Shown here: piece by piece, positions 16,981-24,706 of the stretch
Numbering within the stretch: the first letter of the stretch is position 1
Layout: each line of letters opens with the position of its first letter
Origin: Euryarchaeota archaeon Ods02
Lineage (GTDB): Archaea > Halobacteriota > Halobacteria > Halobacteriales > Halorutilaceae
Direction of reading: 5' to 3'
DNA: 64,000 bases
Assembly (NCBI GenBank): GCA_028751075.1
Contig: JAQZDA010000001.1
Span: 1-64,000 of the forward strand
Translations under genes and position numbers: made by a program
Notes under the pieces: generated by a model
Database searches by the model: none
Told to the model about the DNA's origin: nothing
The model's input: only the letters and a program-made list of their open reading frames with translations

Positions 16981-17286
16981 ATGAGATCCGTGTACACCAC
17001 AGTACCGCCGGAAGACGCCGAACCCCTCGCCCGCCGGCTCGTCGAAGAACGCGTCGCAGCCTGCGTCAACCTCCACACCGTCGACAGCGTCTACCGCTGG
17101 CAGGGCAGCGTCGTCGAGGAAGAAGAGGTCGCGTTAGACGTCAAGACAGCGCTGCCGTACGAGGACGTCGAACGCAGGATACAGGAGCTGCATCCATACG
17201 ACGTACCAGCGATAATCGAGCACGAGGTCGGCAAGGTCCTGAAGGAGTACGAGGAGTGGGTGGAGGAGGAGTGCGAGAATCGCTGA
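16981..17286 (+). CDS. cutA: Divalent-cation tolerance protein CutA
   Basis: A 101-aa protein matching CutA1: MRSVYTTVPPEDAEPLARRL, EERVAACVNLHTVDSVYRWQG, a VALDVKTALPYEDVERRI strand-helix and HPYDVPAI near the end. CutA forms trimers and is associated with metal tolerance, though its molecular role is unsettled. The start is fixed by family length. It is divergent from the M50 protease with a 63-bp gap that contains AAAACGGTTTT (16945-16955) about 31-33 nt from both starts. Confidence 0.93.
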   Translation: MRSVYTTVPPEDAEPLARRLVEERVAACVNLHTVDSVYRWQGSVVEEEEVALDVKTALPYEDVERRIQELHPYDVPAIIEHEVGKVLKEYEEWVEEECENR

Positions 17287-17366
17287 ACTGTCGTCGACGT
17301 CGCTTCGACTGAGCGTCCATCTATCCGGCGAACCTCTTTTCACGACCGCGCGCCTCCCCCTGTCAT

Positions 17367-18386
17367 ATGTCGTCTTCCCCCAAGCTAGACTGCATCCTCC
17401 CGGGCCTCGACTCCTCCACCGGCGACCACGCGGAGGCCGCGGAGTCCCTGGGTTTCGACGGAGTCTGGACGCCGGAGGTCGACCGCGACGCCTTCATGCC
17501 CCTCCCCGTCGTCGCCGACCACACCGGCGAGGTGGAGCTCGGCACCCGTATCGCGACGGCGTTCACCAGGTCGCCGATGGTGCTGGCGCAGCAGGCTTGG
17601 GACCTCCAGCGCGTCAGCGACGGCAGGTTCGTCCTCGGACTCGGTACGCAGGTGAAGGCGCACAACGAACGCAGGTTCAGCGTAGAATGGGGTCAGCCGA
17701 CGCAACGGCTGCGGGAGGTTGTGGAGAGCGTCCGGCACATCTGGCGGTACTGGCAGGGCGAGATAGAGGAGTTCGGATACGACGGAGAGTTCTACAGCTT
17801 CAGCCTGATGACGACGGCGTTCAACCCCGGCAGCGTCGAAGGCGGGCTTCCGCCGGTCTACCTCGCCGCCGTCAACGAGGGCAACGTCCGCCTCGCCGGA
17901 GAGCTGGCGGACGGCGTCTGCGTGCACCCGTTCTGCACGCCGAGGTACCTCGAAGAACGGATGGTGCCGTGGCTGGAGGAATCCGCGGAGGAGCACGGCC
18001 GCGGCTTGGACGACGTCACGGTGTCCGCGAGCCCGTTCGTCGTCACAGGGACGTCGGAGAAGCAGATGACCGCCCGCAGGGAGATGGCGCGGATGCGCGT
18101 GGCGTTCTACGCCTCTACTCCGGCGTACAAGCCGGTGATGCAGCTCCACGGCTGGGAGGACGTCGGCCGCCGGCTCTGGGAGCTGTCGCGGGAGGGTGAC
18201 TGGACGGCGATGGCGGGTCTGGTGGACGACGAGATGCTGGCGGAGTTCGCCGTCGAAGCCTCGCCGGAGGACGTCGCCGACGCAGTTTTGGATCGCTGGG
18301 GCGGCCACGTCGACCGCGTCGCCCTCGACGTCGACGAGGGATTCACGGGTCAGGAGTTCTGGCGGGACGTCGTCGACGGGTGGTAG
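17367..18386 (+). CDS. LLM-class F420-dependent oxidoreductase
   Basis: A 339-aa luciferase-like (alpha/beta barrel) oxidoreductase. Diagnostic segments are AESLGFDGVWTPEVDRDAF, LGTRIATAFTRSPMVLAQQA, RFVLGLGTQ, PPVYLAAVNEGNVRLAGELA and VTVSASPFVVTG. Archaeal members use coenzyme F420 rather than FMN; the substrate is unknown. A CTCTTTTCAC element lies about 29 nt before the ATG. The next gene begins 7 nt after the stop, so they are probably cotranscribed. Confidence 0.88.
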   Translation: MSSSPKLDCILPGLDSSTGDHAEAAESLGFDGVWTPEVDRDAFMPLPVVADHTGEVELGTRIATAFTRSPMVLAQQAWDLQRVSDGRFVLGLGTQVKAHNERRFSVEWGQPTQRLREVVESVRHIWRYWQGEIEEFGYDGEFYSFSLMTTAFNPGSVEGGLPPVYLAAVNEGNVRLAGELADGVCVHPFCTPRYLEERMVPWLEESAEEHGRGLDDVTVSASPFVVTGTSEKQMTARREMARMRVAFYASTPAYKPVMQLHGWEDVGRRLWELSREGDWTAMAGLVDDEMLAEFAVEASPEDVADAVLDRWGGHVDRVALDVDEGFTGQEFWRDVVDGW

Positions 18387-18392
18387 CGGCGG

Positions 18393-18929
18393 ATGAACTT
18401 CGTCTACTGGCTGAGCGTGTTGACGGCGCCGGGCGTCGTCGTCCACGAGTTCGCGCACGAGGTAACCTGCAGCCTCGTCGGTGTCGAGGTCCGGGAGGTA
18501 GAGTACTTCCAGCGCCCCGACAGAGGCGGACGCCTCGGCTACGTACGGCACGTCGTGCCGCGCAGCTACACGAAACGCGTGTTGATCGCGGCTTCACCCT
18601 TCGCCCTGAACACCGTCGCCGGCTTCGCGGTGGTCGTGGCGGCCGCGGTGTACGTCGAATCCATCGCTTACATGGCGGTAGCTCTCTACCTCGGGTTCTC
18701 CCTGCTGTATCACGCGTTCCCCAGCTACGGCGACGCGAGCACCCTGAAGCCGCGTTCGTGGCGCGGCTACCTGCATCCGGCGTTCCTCCTGTTCCTGCCG
18801 TTCACGGTCTCCCTGCTGCTGTTCACTCGTTACGTCGACCGCTGGTGGTTCTCCGCGGCTTTCGCCGCAGGAGGAGTGGCCGCAGTCGTGGTCTACGCCG
18901 ACGAAGTACTATGGTTCGCTGGAGGATAG
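18393..18929 (+). CDS. Small M50-like membrane metalloprotease
   Basis: A 178-aa integral membrane protein with about five hydrophobic helices. VVVHEFAHEV near residue 20 gives HExxH zinc ligands inside the first helix, as in small M50/DUF3267-like proteases. A second metal-ligand Asp may be supplied by FPSYGDAST. Substrate unknown. It starts 7 nt after the LLM oxidoreductase. Confidence 0.75.
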   Translation: MNFVYWLSVLTAPGVVVHEFAHEVTCSLVGVEVREVEYFQRPDRGGRLGYVRHVVPRSYTKRVLIAASPFALNTVAGFAVVVAAAVYVESIAYMAVALYLGFSLLYHAFPSYGDASTLKPRSWRGYLHPAFLLFLPFTVSLLLFTRYVDRWWFSAAFAAGGVAAVVVYADEVLWFAGG

Positions 18930-18981
18930 TTCGACTTAGGCGATGATTTACGTCAGAGGAGTGCTTCTGGAGGAAACGTAG

Positions 18982-19428
18982 ATGACGGATATCGACGTCT
19001 TGTACGTCACTCCAGAGGACTTCATACGAACCAACCTGGAGTTCCTGTCCACCTCGGAGTACGACGTCGTCGAGACGAGTCTGAAGACCCGGAAGCAGAT
19101 AAAACGGGTCTCACGCACTGATATCCGGCGAGCGCTGGATTCGTTCCCATTGGACGACCCTCTCCAAAGCCAGTGCGCGCACTGGATGCACGCGTTCGCC
19201 GGCAAGCATTTCTTCCCCGACGCCAACCACCGGACCGCGCTCGCCACGTTGAGGGCGACTTTACGTCAGAACGGCGTCGAGGTTGGCCGCTGGCCGCAGG
19301 AGCTCACCGAAGAGACCGTCGAACGGTCGAAGCAAGCGCGCAGGAACCTCGACATCGACATGAGCAACCTGTTCAAGGAGGACGATATGTACGCCGTCTG
19401 GCTCGACTACTTCGAGGAAGTGCTGTAG
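18982..19428 (+). CDS. Fic/Doc-family protein
   Basis: A 148-aa protein with a Doc-type active motif H76-F-F-P-D80-A-N82-H-R84-TA, matching HxFx(D/E)xNxRTA. Fic/Doc enzymes AMPylate or phosphorylate target proteins using ATP; Doc toxins inactivate EF-Tu. The Lys/Gly of the canonical GNK/GNG is replaced (ANH). No canonical inhibitory (S/T)xxxE(G/N) helix is visible and no antitoxin gene precedes it, so it may be a solitary housekeeping Fic or an orphan toxin. A 32-codon frame converges on it. Confidence 0.75.
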   Translation: MTDIDVLYVTPEDFIRTNLEFLSTSEYDVVETSLKTRKQIKRVSRTDIRRALDSFPLDDPLQSQCAHWMHAFAGKHFFPDANHRTALATLRATLRQNGVEVGRWPQELTEETVERSKQARRNLDIDMSNLFKEDDMYAVWLDYFEEVL

Positions 19429-19464
19429 AGATGTGGAAGAAGTACTGTTGATGAAATGCTGTAG

Positions 19465-19563
19465 CTACTCCTCGTCGTCGGGTTCCACTCGGCCGATGGC
19501 GTCGTAGAACTCCCTGTTCTCCTCGATGTCCTGCCGAATCAGGTCCCGGGTTCTCGTGGACAT
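19465..19563 (-). CDS. Possible 32-aa acidic protein convergent to the Doc-like gene
   Basis: The frame begins MSTRTRDLIRQDIEENREFYD and ends AIGRVEPDDEE. It starts with a basic helix and ends in an acidic tail of the kind common in halophile proteins. An AT-rich GAGTATTTAC element lies about 30 nt upstream, fitting a leaderless promoter. It could be an antitoxin or an unrelated microprotein; neither is proven. Its 3' end is 36 nt from that of the Doc-like gene. Confidence 0.45.
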   Translation of the reverse strand: MSTRTRDLIRQDIEENREFYDAIGRVEPDDEE

Positions 19564-19652
19564 CTTTCCTCATCATGGAGTAACGTTCATACCCGTAAAT
19601 ACTCTTCCCTGCACCCCCTCTCTATTTATCCCCGCGGGTACACCGGCAGGTC

Positions 19653-20495
19653 ATGACGCTAGAGGAACCCGACCTCGACGGCAGCACGGCTTTCATCACG
19701 GGTACGACGCGTGGAATCGGCAAGGAGATCGCGCTCGCGCTCGCGGACTGCGGCTGCAACATAGTGTCGACGGGTAAGACCGTAGACGACAGCGACAGCG
19801 ACCTCGAGGGCACCATCCACAAGACAGCGGAGGAGTGCCGCGAACGAGGGGTGGACAGCATCGGGATACAGCTCGACGTCCGAGACCCCGACAACGTCCA
19901 GTCGGCGGCGGACGAAGCCATCGAGGAGTTCGGCGACGTCGACATCGTCATCAACAACGCGAGCGCCATCCAGATAGGCTACGTCAAGGACATCCCGGCG
20001 AAGCGGTTCGACCTCATGACGGAGGTGAACGTCCGCGGCACCTACCTCGTCAGCCGCGCGTTCCTCCCGCATCTCGCCGACCAGGACGGCGCGTGGCTGC
20101 TGTCGAACTCGCCGCCCATCGAGGTCGACCGGTCGCCGGGGAAGGCGGCGTACGCCTGGAGCAAGATGGGGATGTCGTTCATCACGCTGTCGCTCGCCGG
20201 CGAGCTAGATGACGACGACGTAGCGTGTAACACGTTCTGGCCGAAGACCGCGATAAAGACCCGTGCGACCGAGTACTTCGGCCTCGGAAGCGAGGAGGAC
20301 TGGCGGGAACCCCGCATCCTCTCGGACACCGTGCTCCAGATACTCCGTGAAGACCCCGCTGAGTTCACCGGCAACGCCCTGCTCGACGAAGAGGTGCTCG
20401 GCGACGCCGGCGTCGACGACTTCAGCAGCTACAACTGCGTCGAAGGCACGAACCCGCCGCCGATGAGCGTCGAGATGTTCGAGACCGACTTCTGA
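19653..20495 (+). CDS. Short-chain dehydrogenase/reductase (HSDL2-like)
   Basis: A 280-aa SDR with the NAD(P) motif TGTTRGIGKEI, NNAS, catalytic YAWSK, and the KTxxxxA region (WPKTAIKTRA) characteristic of HSDL2-like and archaeal SDRs. It oxidises or reduces an unidentified hydroxy/keto substrate. A CTATTTATCC box (19622-19631) lies about 27 nt before the ATG, implying a leaderless transcript. Confidence 0.88.
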   Translation: MTLEEPDLDGSTAFITGTTRGIGKEIALALADCGCNIVSTGKTVDDSDSDLEGTIHKTAEECRERGVDSIGIQLDVRDPDNVQSAADEAIEEFGDVDIVINNASAIQIGYVKDIPAKRFDLMTEVNVRGTYLVSRAFLPHLADQDGAWLLSNSPPIEVDRSPGKAAYAWSKMGMSFITLSLAGELDDDDVACNTFWPKTAIKTRATEYFGLGSEEDWREPRILSDTVLQILREDPAEFTGNALLDEEVLGDAGVDDFSSYNCVEGTNPPPMSVEMFETDF

Positions 20496-20533
20496 CGAGT
20501 TCTGACTACTCCGACACGGTAGAAATAACGTGT

Positions 20534-21340
20534 TCAGACGTCGGAGTTACGGAACTTTAGATAGGCGAGCGCCACCGGGGCAAGCATCCACAGCAGCAGG
20601 ACGACTAGCGAGTAGTAGCCGACGGCATCGAATCCCTCGAGAGAGGACGAGACTACGGTCGAGTAAGCGGGGTTCGGCCCAATGTTCATCAGGTAGTCGA
20701 ACCACTCAGGGGTGTCGACGAAGCTACCGGTGAACGAGTAGGTAAGCAGCCTCGGTAGCAGACTGCTGTCCCAGACGAACTTCAAGAACACGAAGACGCC
20801 GACCACCACCGCGGTGACTCGGGTCTGAGACCGTATCGATGCCGACGCGAGCACGGCCACACCGACGTATGCCACGCCTAGAAGGGTGGTCAGCACGGCG
20901 AAGGCGAGGAACGCGGTGGTCGAGAACGACTGGTAGGACGTCAGCAGGACCGCGAGAGCAGCTGCGAAGCCGACGATCATCCCTGCAGTCAGCATCGTCG
21001 CTCGACCCAGTGTCTTCCCGACGACGACGTCCATCCGCGAGTGCGGTAGCCCGAGCAGAAGCTTGAGGCTGCCTGACTCGCGTTCGCCGACAACCGTAGA
21101 GTACCCCGTCATCAGCCCTACGATAGCCACGAGCGAGGTCGTGTAGAAAGATGCCTGACCAGTCATCAAACCTACGAAAGCCTCGGTGGAGGACTCCAGC
21201 CCTGGCTCCAGCCCCGCTATGAAGCCGTAGAGGTATGTGCCTCCCGCAAAGGCGACGGCGAAGACCGTCATGAGCACCCAGAGGGACCTCGATCTAGCGG
21301 AGTCCCTGACCTCCTTCTCCGCGACTACACGCCAGCTCAA
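20534..21340 (-). CDS. ABC-2 type transporter permease
   Basis: A 268-aa membrane protein with six hydrophobic segments and the ABC-2/NosY pattern (VAEKEVRDSARSRSLWVL at the N-terminus, ERESGSLKLLLGLPHSRMDVVVGK after the second helix). It begins inside the last bases of the ATPase gene (ATGA overlap), forming a two-gene export system. Substrate unknown. Confidence 0.9.
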   Translation of the reverse strand: MSWRVVAEKEVRDSARSRSLWVLMTVFAVAFAGGTYLYGFIAGLEPGLESSTEAFVGLMTGQASFYTTSLVAIVGLMTGYSTVVGERESGSLKLLLGLPHSRMDVVVGKTLGRATMLTAGMIVGFAAALAVLLTSYQSFSTTAFLAFAVLTTLLGVAYVGVAVLASASIRSQTRVTAVVVGVFVFLKFVWDSSLLPRLLTYSFTGSFVDTPEWFDYLMNIGPNPAYSTVVSSSLEGFDAVGYYSLVVLLLWMLAPVALAYLKFRNSDV

Positions 21341-22236
21341 GGCTCCCCCGTGTACTCGGCGAAAAGCTCCTCCAGCGACTTCTCTCGCGTCCGAAGGTCG
21401 ACGACTTCCGCCGCCTCCCTGACGGAGTCCAGCGTTTCGAGCTTCGTCTCCCCCCTGCGGCAGTGGACGGCGACGACTTCGTCCTCGTGTTCGACGTCTA
21501 CGACATCCTCTACCTGCCGGGCAGCTTCCGCTGCGGCCTCTACGTCTCCAGCCACCGTGAGCTCAAGTCTCGAGACAGCATGTATCTCTTCGCGAAGCCC
21601 TTCGATGGAGTTCACGGCTTCCATCCGACCATCCTGCATTATGCCAACGCGGCTGCAGACCGCCTCCACCTGCCCTAGAACGTGGCTCGAGAAGAACACG
21701 GTGGCACCTCGGTCGTTCTCCTCCAACGCTATCTCACGTATCCGGCGTGCACCGTTGGGATCCAGGCCGCTGGTGGGTTCGTCGAGAACCAGGAGGTCGG
21801 GTTCACCGACGAGCGCAGTCGCCAGCACCAACCGTTTCTTCATCCCCTTCGAGTACCCGCCTGCGCGTCTCTCCCCTTCTCCATCCAGTCCTACGCGGCC
21901 GAGCAACCCGTCGACGTCGGCGTCGACGTCCTTCGACCTGACGGCGAACTCGACGTGCTCTCTACCCGTCAACCGGGGGTAGACGCCGAAGTCCTCCGGC
22001 AAGATACCGACTTCACGGCGGACGTCCCGGTCGCGTGGATCGGAGTCGAGCAGCTCTACCTCTCCGGACGTAGGTTGCTTGTAAGAAAGCAGGACGTCTA
22101 TCGTTGTGGTCTTCCCAGCTCCGTTCGGGCCGAGGAAGCCGAACACCTCACCTTCCTCGATCTCGAGATCGAGGTTCTCGACCGCCGTGACGTCGCCGTA
22201 ACGTTTGGTCAACGCTCTTGCTTCTACGGCAGACAT
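21337..22236 (-). CDS. ABC transporter ATP-binding protein
   Basis: A 299-aa ATPase: Walker A GPNGAGKTTTID, a degenerate signature GGYSKGMKKR and Walker B LLVLDEPTSGLD. The DrrA/NosF-like C-terminal extension is typical of exporters paired with ABC-2 permeases. The partner permease overlaps by 4 nt. A TACTTAAC box about 28 nt upstream suggests leaderless transcription. Confidence 0.93.
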   Translation of the reverse strand: MSAVEARALTKRYGDVTAVENLDLEIEEGEVFGFLGPNGAGKTTTIDVLLSYKQPTSGEVELLDSDPRDRDVRREVGILPEDFGVYPRLTGREHVEFAVRSKDVDADVDGLLGRVGLDGEGERRAGGYSKGMKKRLVLATALVGEPDLLVLDEPTSGLDPNGARRIREIALEENDRGATVFFSSHVLGQVEAVCSRVGIMQDGRMEAVNSIEGLREEIHAVSRLELTVAGDVEAAAEAARQVEDVVDVEHEDEVVAVHCRRGETKLETLDSVREAAEVVDLRTREKSLEELFAEYTGEP

Positions 22237-22387
22237 ACTGTTACCCTTGGAGCGGTCGTGTTAAGTAGACTGTGGCGCAGCGGGCTCTTTTGGGACCCTT
22301 GATCCATCAGCGTTCGATGTGTTTCGGGCTCACGAAGGGTGCTTGAATCATGGACTAAGGTTTTCGGCGTGCGTCCGTCACGTTTCA

Positions 22388-22403
22388 GGTTAAGTTAAGT
22401 ACC
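22388..22403 (+). promoter_or_regulatory. TATA box for the FKBP gene
   Basis: GGTTAAGTTAAGTACC, centred 29 nt before the ATG at 22424; a leaderless arrangement. Confidence 0.55.
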
Positions 22404-22423
22404 GGACCTCCATCTAACCCAGT

Positions 22424-23356
22424 ATGACAGAGAACGAGGACGAAGAGGAAGCCGAGTCCCAGGACCAGGAGTCGGAAGCCGAGGGCATTCAGGAAGGTGA
22501 CTTCGTACGTCTTGAATACACGGCGCGCATCGACGACGAGGACGAGGGCGAGACCGTCATCGACACCACCGACCGAGACCTCGCGGAGGAAGAAGGGATG
22601 GAGACCGAGGGACGGGAGTTCGGGGCCCGCACCATCGTCGTCGGCGACGGCCACCTGTTCGAGCAAGTTGAGGAAGAGCTCATCGGTGAAGACGTGGGTT
22701 TCTCGGGCTCCGTAGTGGTGCCCGCGGCGGAGGCGTTCGGTGAACACGACCCCGACGACGTGAAGACCGTGAGCGCGCAGAAGATAGACGAAGACGACCG
22801 ATACCCTGGTGCGCAGGTCGAGGTCGACGGCCAGCACGGCTACGTCGAGACCATCATCGGCGGACGCGCACGCATCGACTTCAACCACCCGCTGGCGGGT
22901 GAGGACGTCGAGTACGAGTTCGAGGTCGAAGGCGTCGTCGAGGACGAGCTAGAGCAGGCGGAAGCCCTCGTCGAGCTTACGGCGGGTGCCGAAGTCGACG
23001 TCTCCCGTGGAACGGAGACGAAGACCGAGGTATCCGTCGAGACCACCGAAGACGGTGAAGAAGTCGAGGAAGAGGTGGAGGAAGAGGTCGAGGTCGACGT
23101 CCTCTACATCGAGGCTCCACCGCATCTCGCGATGAACCAGCAGTGGATGTTCGGCAAACGACAGGTCGTCGACGACCTCATGCACAGGTTCGACGTCGAC
23201 CGCGGCGTCGTCAGGGAGACCTTCGACCACGACGACGTCCACGGCGGCGGAATGCCTGGCATGGGCGGCATGGGACTCGGCGGCATGGGCGGCGACGTCG
23301 ACCCCGAGGACCTCGACGAGGAGGACATTGAGGAGATGGTCGAGGAGATAGAGTAG
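22424..23356 (+). CDS. Long-type archaeal FKBP peptidyl-prolyl isomerase
   Basis: A 310-aa FKBP/SlyD-like isomerase. After an acidic 25-residue lead comes the FKBP core with insert-in-flap domain (GDFVRLEYTAR, VIDTTDRDLAEEEG, VVGDGHLFEQVEEELIGED, VVVPAAEAFGEHDPDDVKTV). A C-terminal extension of about 130 residues follows and ends in a Gly/Met-rich stretch and acidic tail. Archaeal long FKBPs fold nascent or stressed proteins. The Met/Gly patch could be a client-binding surface (inference). Confidence 0.9.
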   Translation: MTENEDEEEAESQDQESEAEGIQEGDFVRLEYTARIDDEDEGETVIDTTDRDLAEEEGMETEGREFGARTIVVGDGHLFEQVEEELIGEDVGFSGSVVVPAAEAFGEHDPDDVKTVSAQKIDEDDRYPGAQVEVDGQHGYVETIIGGRARIDFNHPLAGEDVEYEFEVEGVVEDELEQAEALVELTAGAEVDVSRGTETKTEVSVETTEDGEEVEEEVEEEVEVDVLYIEAPPHLAMNQQWMFGKRQVVDDLMHRFDVDRGVVRETFDHDDVHGGGMPGMGGMGLGGMGGDVDPEDLDEEDIEEMVEEIE

Positions 23357-23398
23357 CTATACCGCTGCCGGCTCCAACCCCACCCCCCTCCGGCACAA

Positions 23399-23756
<358 letters not shown>

Positions 23757-23804
23757 ACAGGGTGGTGGATGGCCAGATGGAGGGTAGCTACAGCCATCCC
23801 CAAC

Positions 23805-23814
23805 CCTAATTACA
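23805..23814 (+). promoter_or_regulatory. TATA box upstream of the HD-gene leader ORF
   Basis: CCTAATTACA is centred 29 nt before the leader ATG (23839), not before the HD start codon (23882). A leaderless transcript would therefore begin with the short ORF. Confidence 0.5.
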
Positions 23815-23838
23815 GCTTGAATCCAAGTTACATCCAGT

Positions 23839-23901
23839 ATGAACAGAGACAAGGGACCTTACGGAGTCGGAGGGGGTGTAGTTGAGCGACGCGGTCGGTG
23901 A
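23839..23901 (+). CDS. Possible 20-aa leader peptide overlapping the HD gene
   Basis: ATG...TGA of 20 codons (MNRDKGPYGVGGGVVERRGR) whose 3' end overlaps the first 20 nt of the HD gene in another frame. The promoter is spaced for this ATG. The HD gene's own GGAGGGGGTG ribosome-binding site (23869-23878) lies within it. Termination inside the HD gene could permit reinitiation or coupling. Confidence 0.4.
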   Translation: MNRDKGPYGVGGGVVERRGR

Positions 23902-24529
23902 CTTCGAGGTTACCTACGAGGACTTCCGGGAGATGGCGGAGTTCGTCGAGGAACACCTCGAGGACACCGTCAGGAAGGACGGCGACCGGATGCGTTGGTA
24001 TCCCTGGCACAGCGGCGACTACAGGTTCGACCACACCATCGGAGTCGTCGACCTCGCGGAGGAGATCGCGAGAGGAGAGGACGCGGATGTCGACATAGTC
24101 AGGGTGGCGGCGTTGTTCCACGACGTCGCGAAGTTCGAGGTCAACCAGGAGAAACACGCGGAGGAAGGCGCGTGGATCGCGCAGAAGTACCTGTCGCGTC
24201 ACGGCTACCCCGAATCCTTCATCGACGATGTCGCCGAGGTCATCAAACACCACACCGACGAGATGCACGACGACATGCCATTGGAGTCGAAGGTCTTGAT
24301 AGAGGCGGACAGCATCGACAAGATAGGTGTCGCCGGCGCAACCTTGCTTGCGCTCCGCGTCGGCTACGAGAGCCGGCCGCACACCGACGTACCCGAGATG
24401 ATACAGCGCGTCGTAGACCGCGGCGAGAACATGATCGACCGGCTGGAGACGGAGACGGGGAAGGAGATAGCTCGTAAGCGGACGGAACGAGTGAAGCTGT
24501 ATAAGGCGTGGTTCGAAGACGAAATTTAG
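23882..24529 (+). CDS. HD-domain phosphohydrolase
   Basis: A 215-aa protein with the HD motif set HTIGVVDLAEEI, LFHDVAKFEV, HAEEGAWIA and IKHHTDEM, a metal-dependent phosphohydrolase related to YfbR/RelA-type enzymes; the nucleotide substrate is unknown. The start is TTG: a TAG precedes it directly in frame, and a GGAGGGGGTG site lies 4 nt upstream. The stop codon lies in the loop of a perfect 13-bp hairpin. Confidence 0.85.
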   Translation: MSDAVGDFEVTYEDFREMAEFVEEHLEDTVRKDGDRMRWYPWHSGDYRFDHTIGVVDLAEEIARGEDADVDIVRVAALFHDVAKFEVNQEKHAEEGAWIAQKYLSRHGYPESFIDDVAEVIKHHTDEMHDDMPLESKVLIEADSIDKIGVAGATLLALRVGYESRPHTDVPEMIQRVVDRGENMIDRLETETGKEIARKRTERVKLYKAWFEDEI

Positions 24530-24542
24530 TTTCGTCTTCGAA
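24512..24542 (+). terminator. 13-bp hairpin spanning the HD gene stop codon
   Basis: TTCGAAGACGAAA (24512-24524) pairs perfectly with TTTCGTCTTCGAA (24530-24542), leaving a TTTAG loop that contains the gene's TAG. It lies between convergent genes, so it could end transcription in both directions or protect mRNA ends. Confidence 0.6.
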
Positions 24543-24638
24543 GCAGGGAACGACCAACGGGAGTGACCGTGTGCGAGGCGTAAGCCTAGCACAGAGAACG
24601 TAAGCGCGGAAGCGAAGAAGTGACAGTGAGGGAAGTTA

Positions 24639-24663
24639 GAAGACGAAATTTAGTTTCGTCTTC
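24639..24663. repeat. Second copy of the stop-codon hairpin
   Basis: GAAGACGAAA-TTTAG-TTTCGTCTTC recurs exactly 125 bp after the first copy, with 28 nt identical including flanking bases, and followed by a similar (A/G)CAG(G/T)GA(A/G)CGA. The 110 bp between contain another small hairpin (GAGGCGTAAGCCTAGC region) but no ORF. Confidence 0.7.
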
Positions 24664-24706
24664 GAAACAGTGAGCGAGGGAATGAAACCCTGCTCCTGCA
24701 GCTACT

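Noticed and set aside
15355-17076. A longer start for the M50 protease
   Set aside because: The extra 53 codons overlap cutA on the other strand and are not hydrophobic; the ATG at 16917 fits the family.
18982-19428. Classic phd-doc toxin-antitoxin module
   Set aside because: No Phd/AbrB-like gene lies upstream; only a short convergent frame of unknown nature is present.
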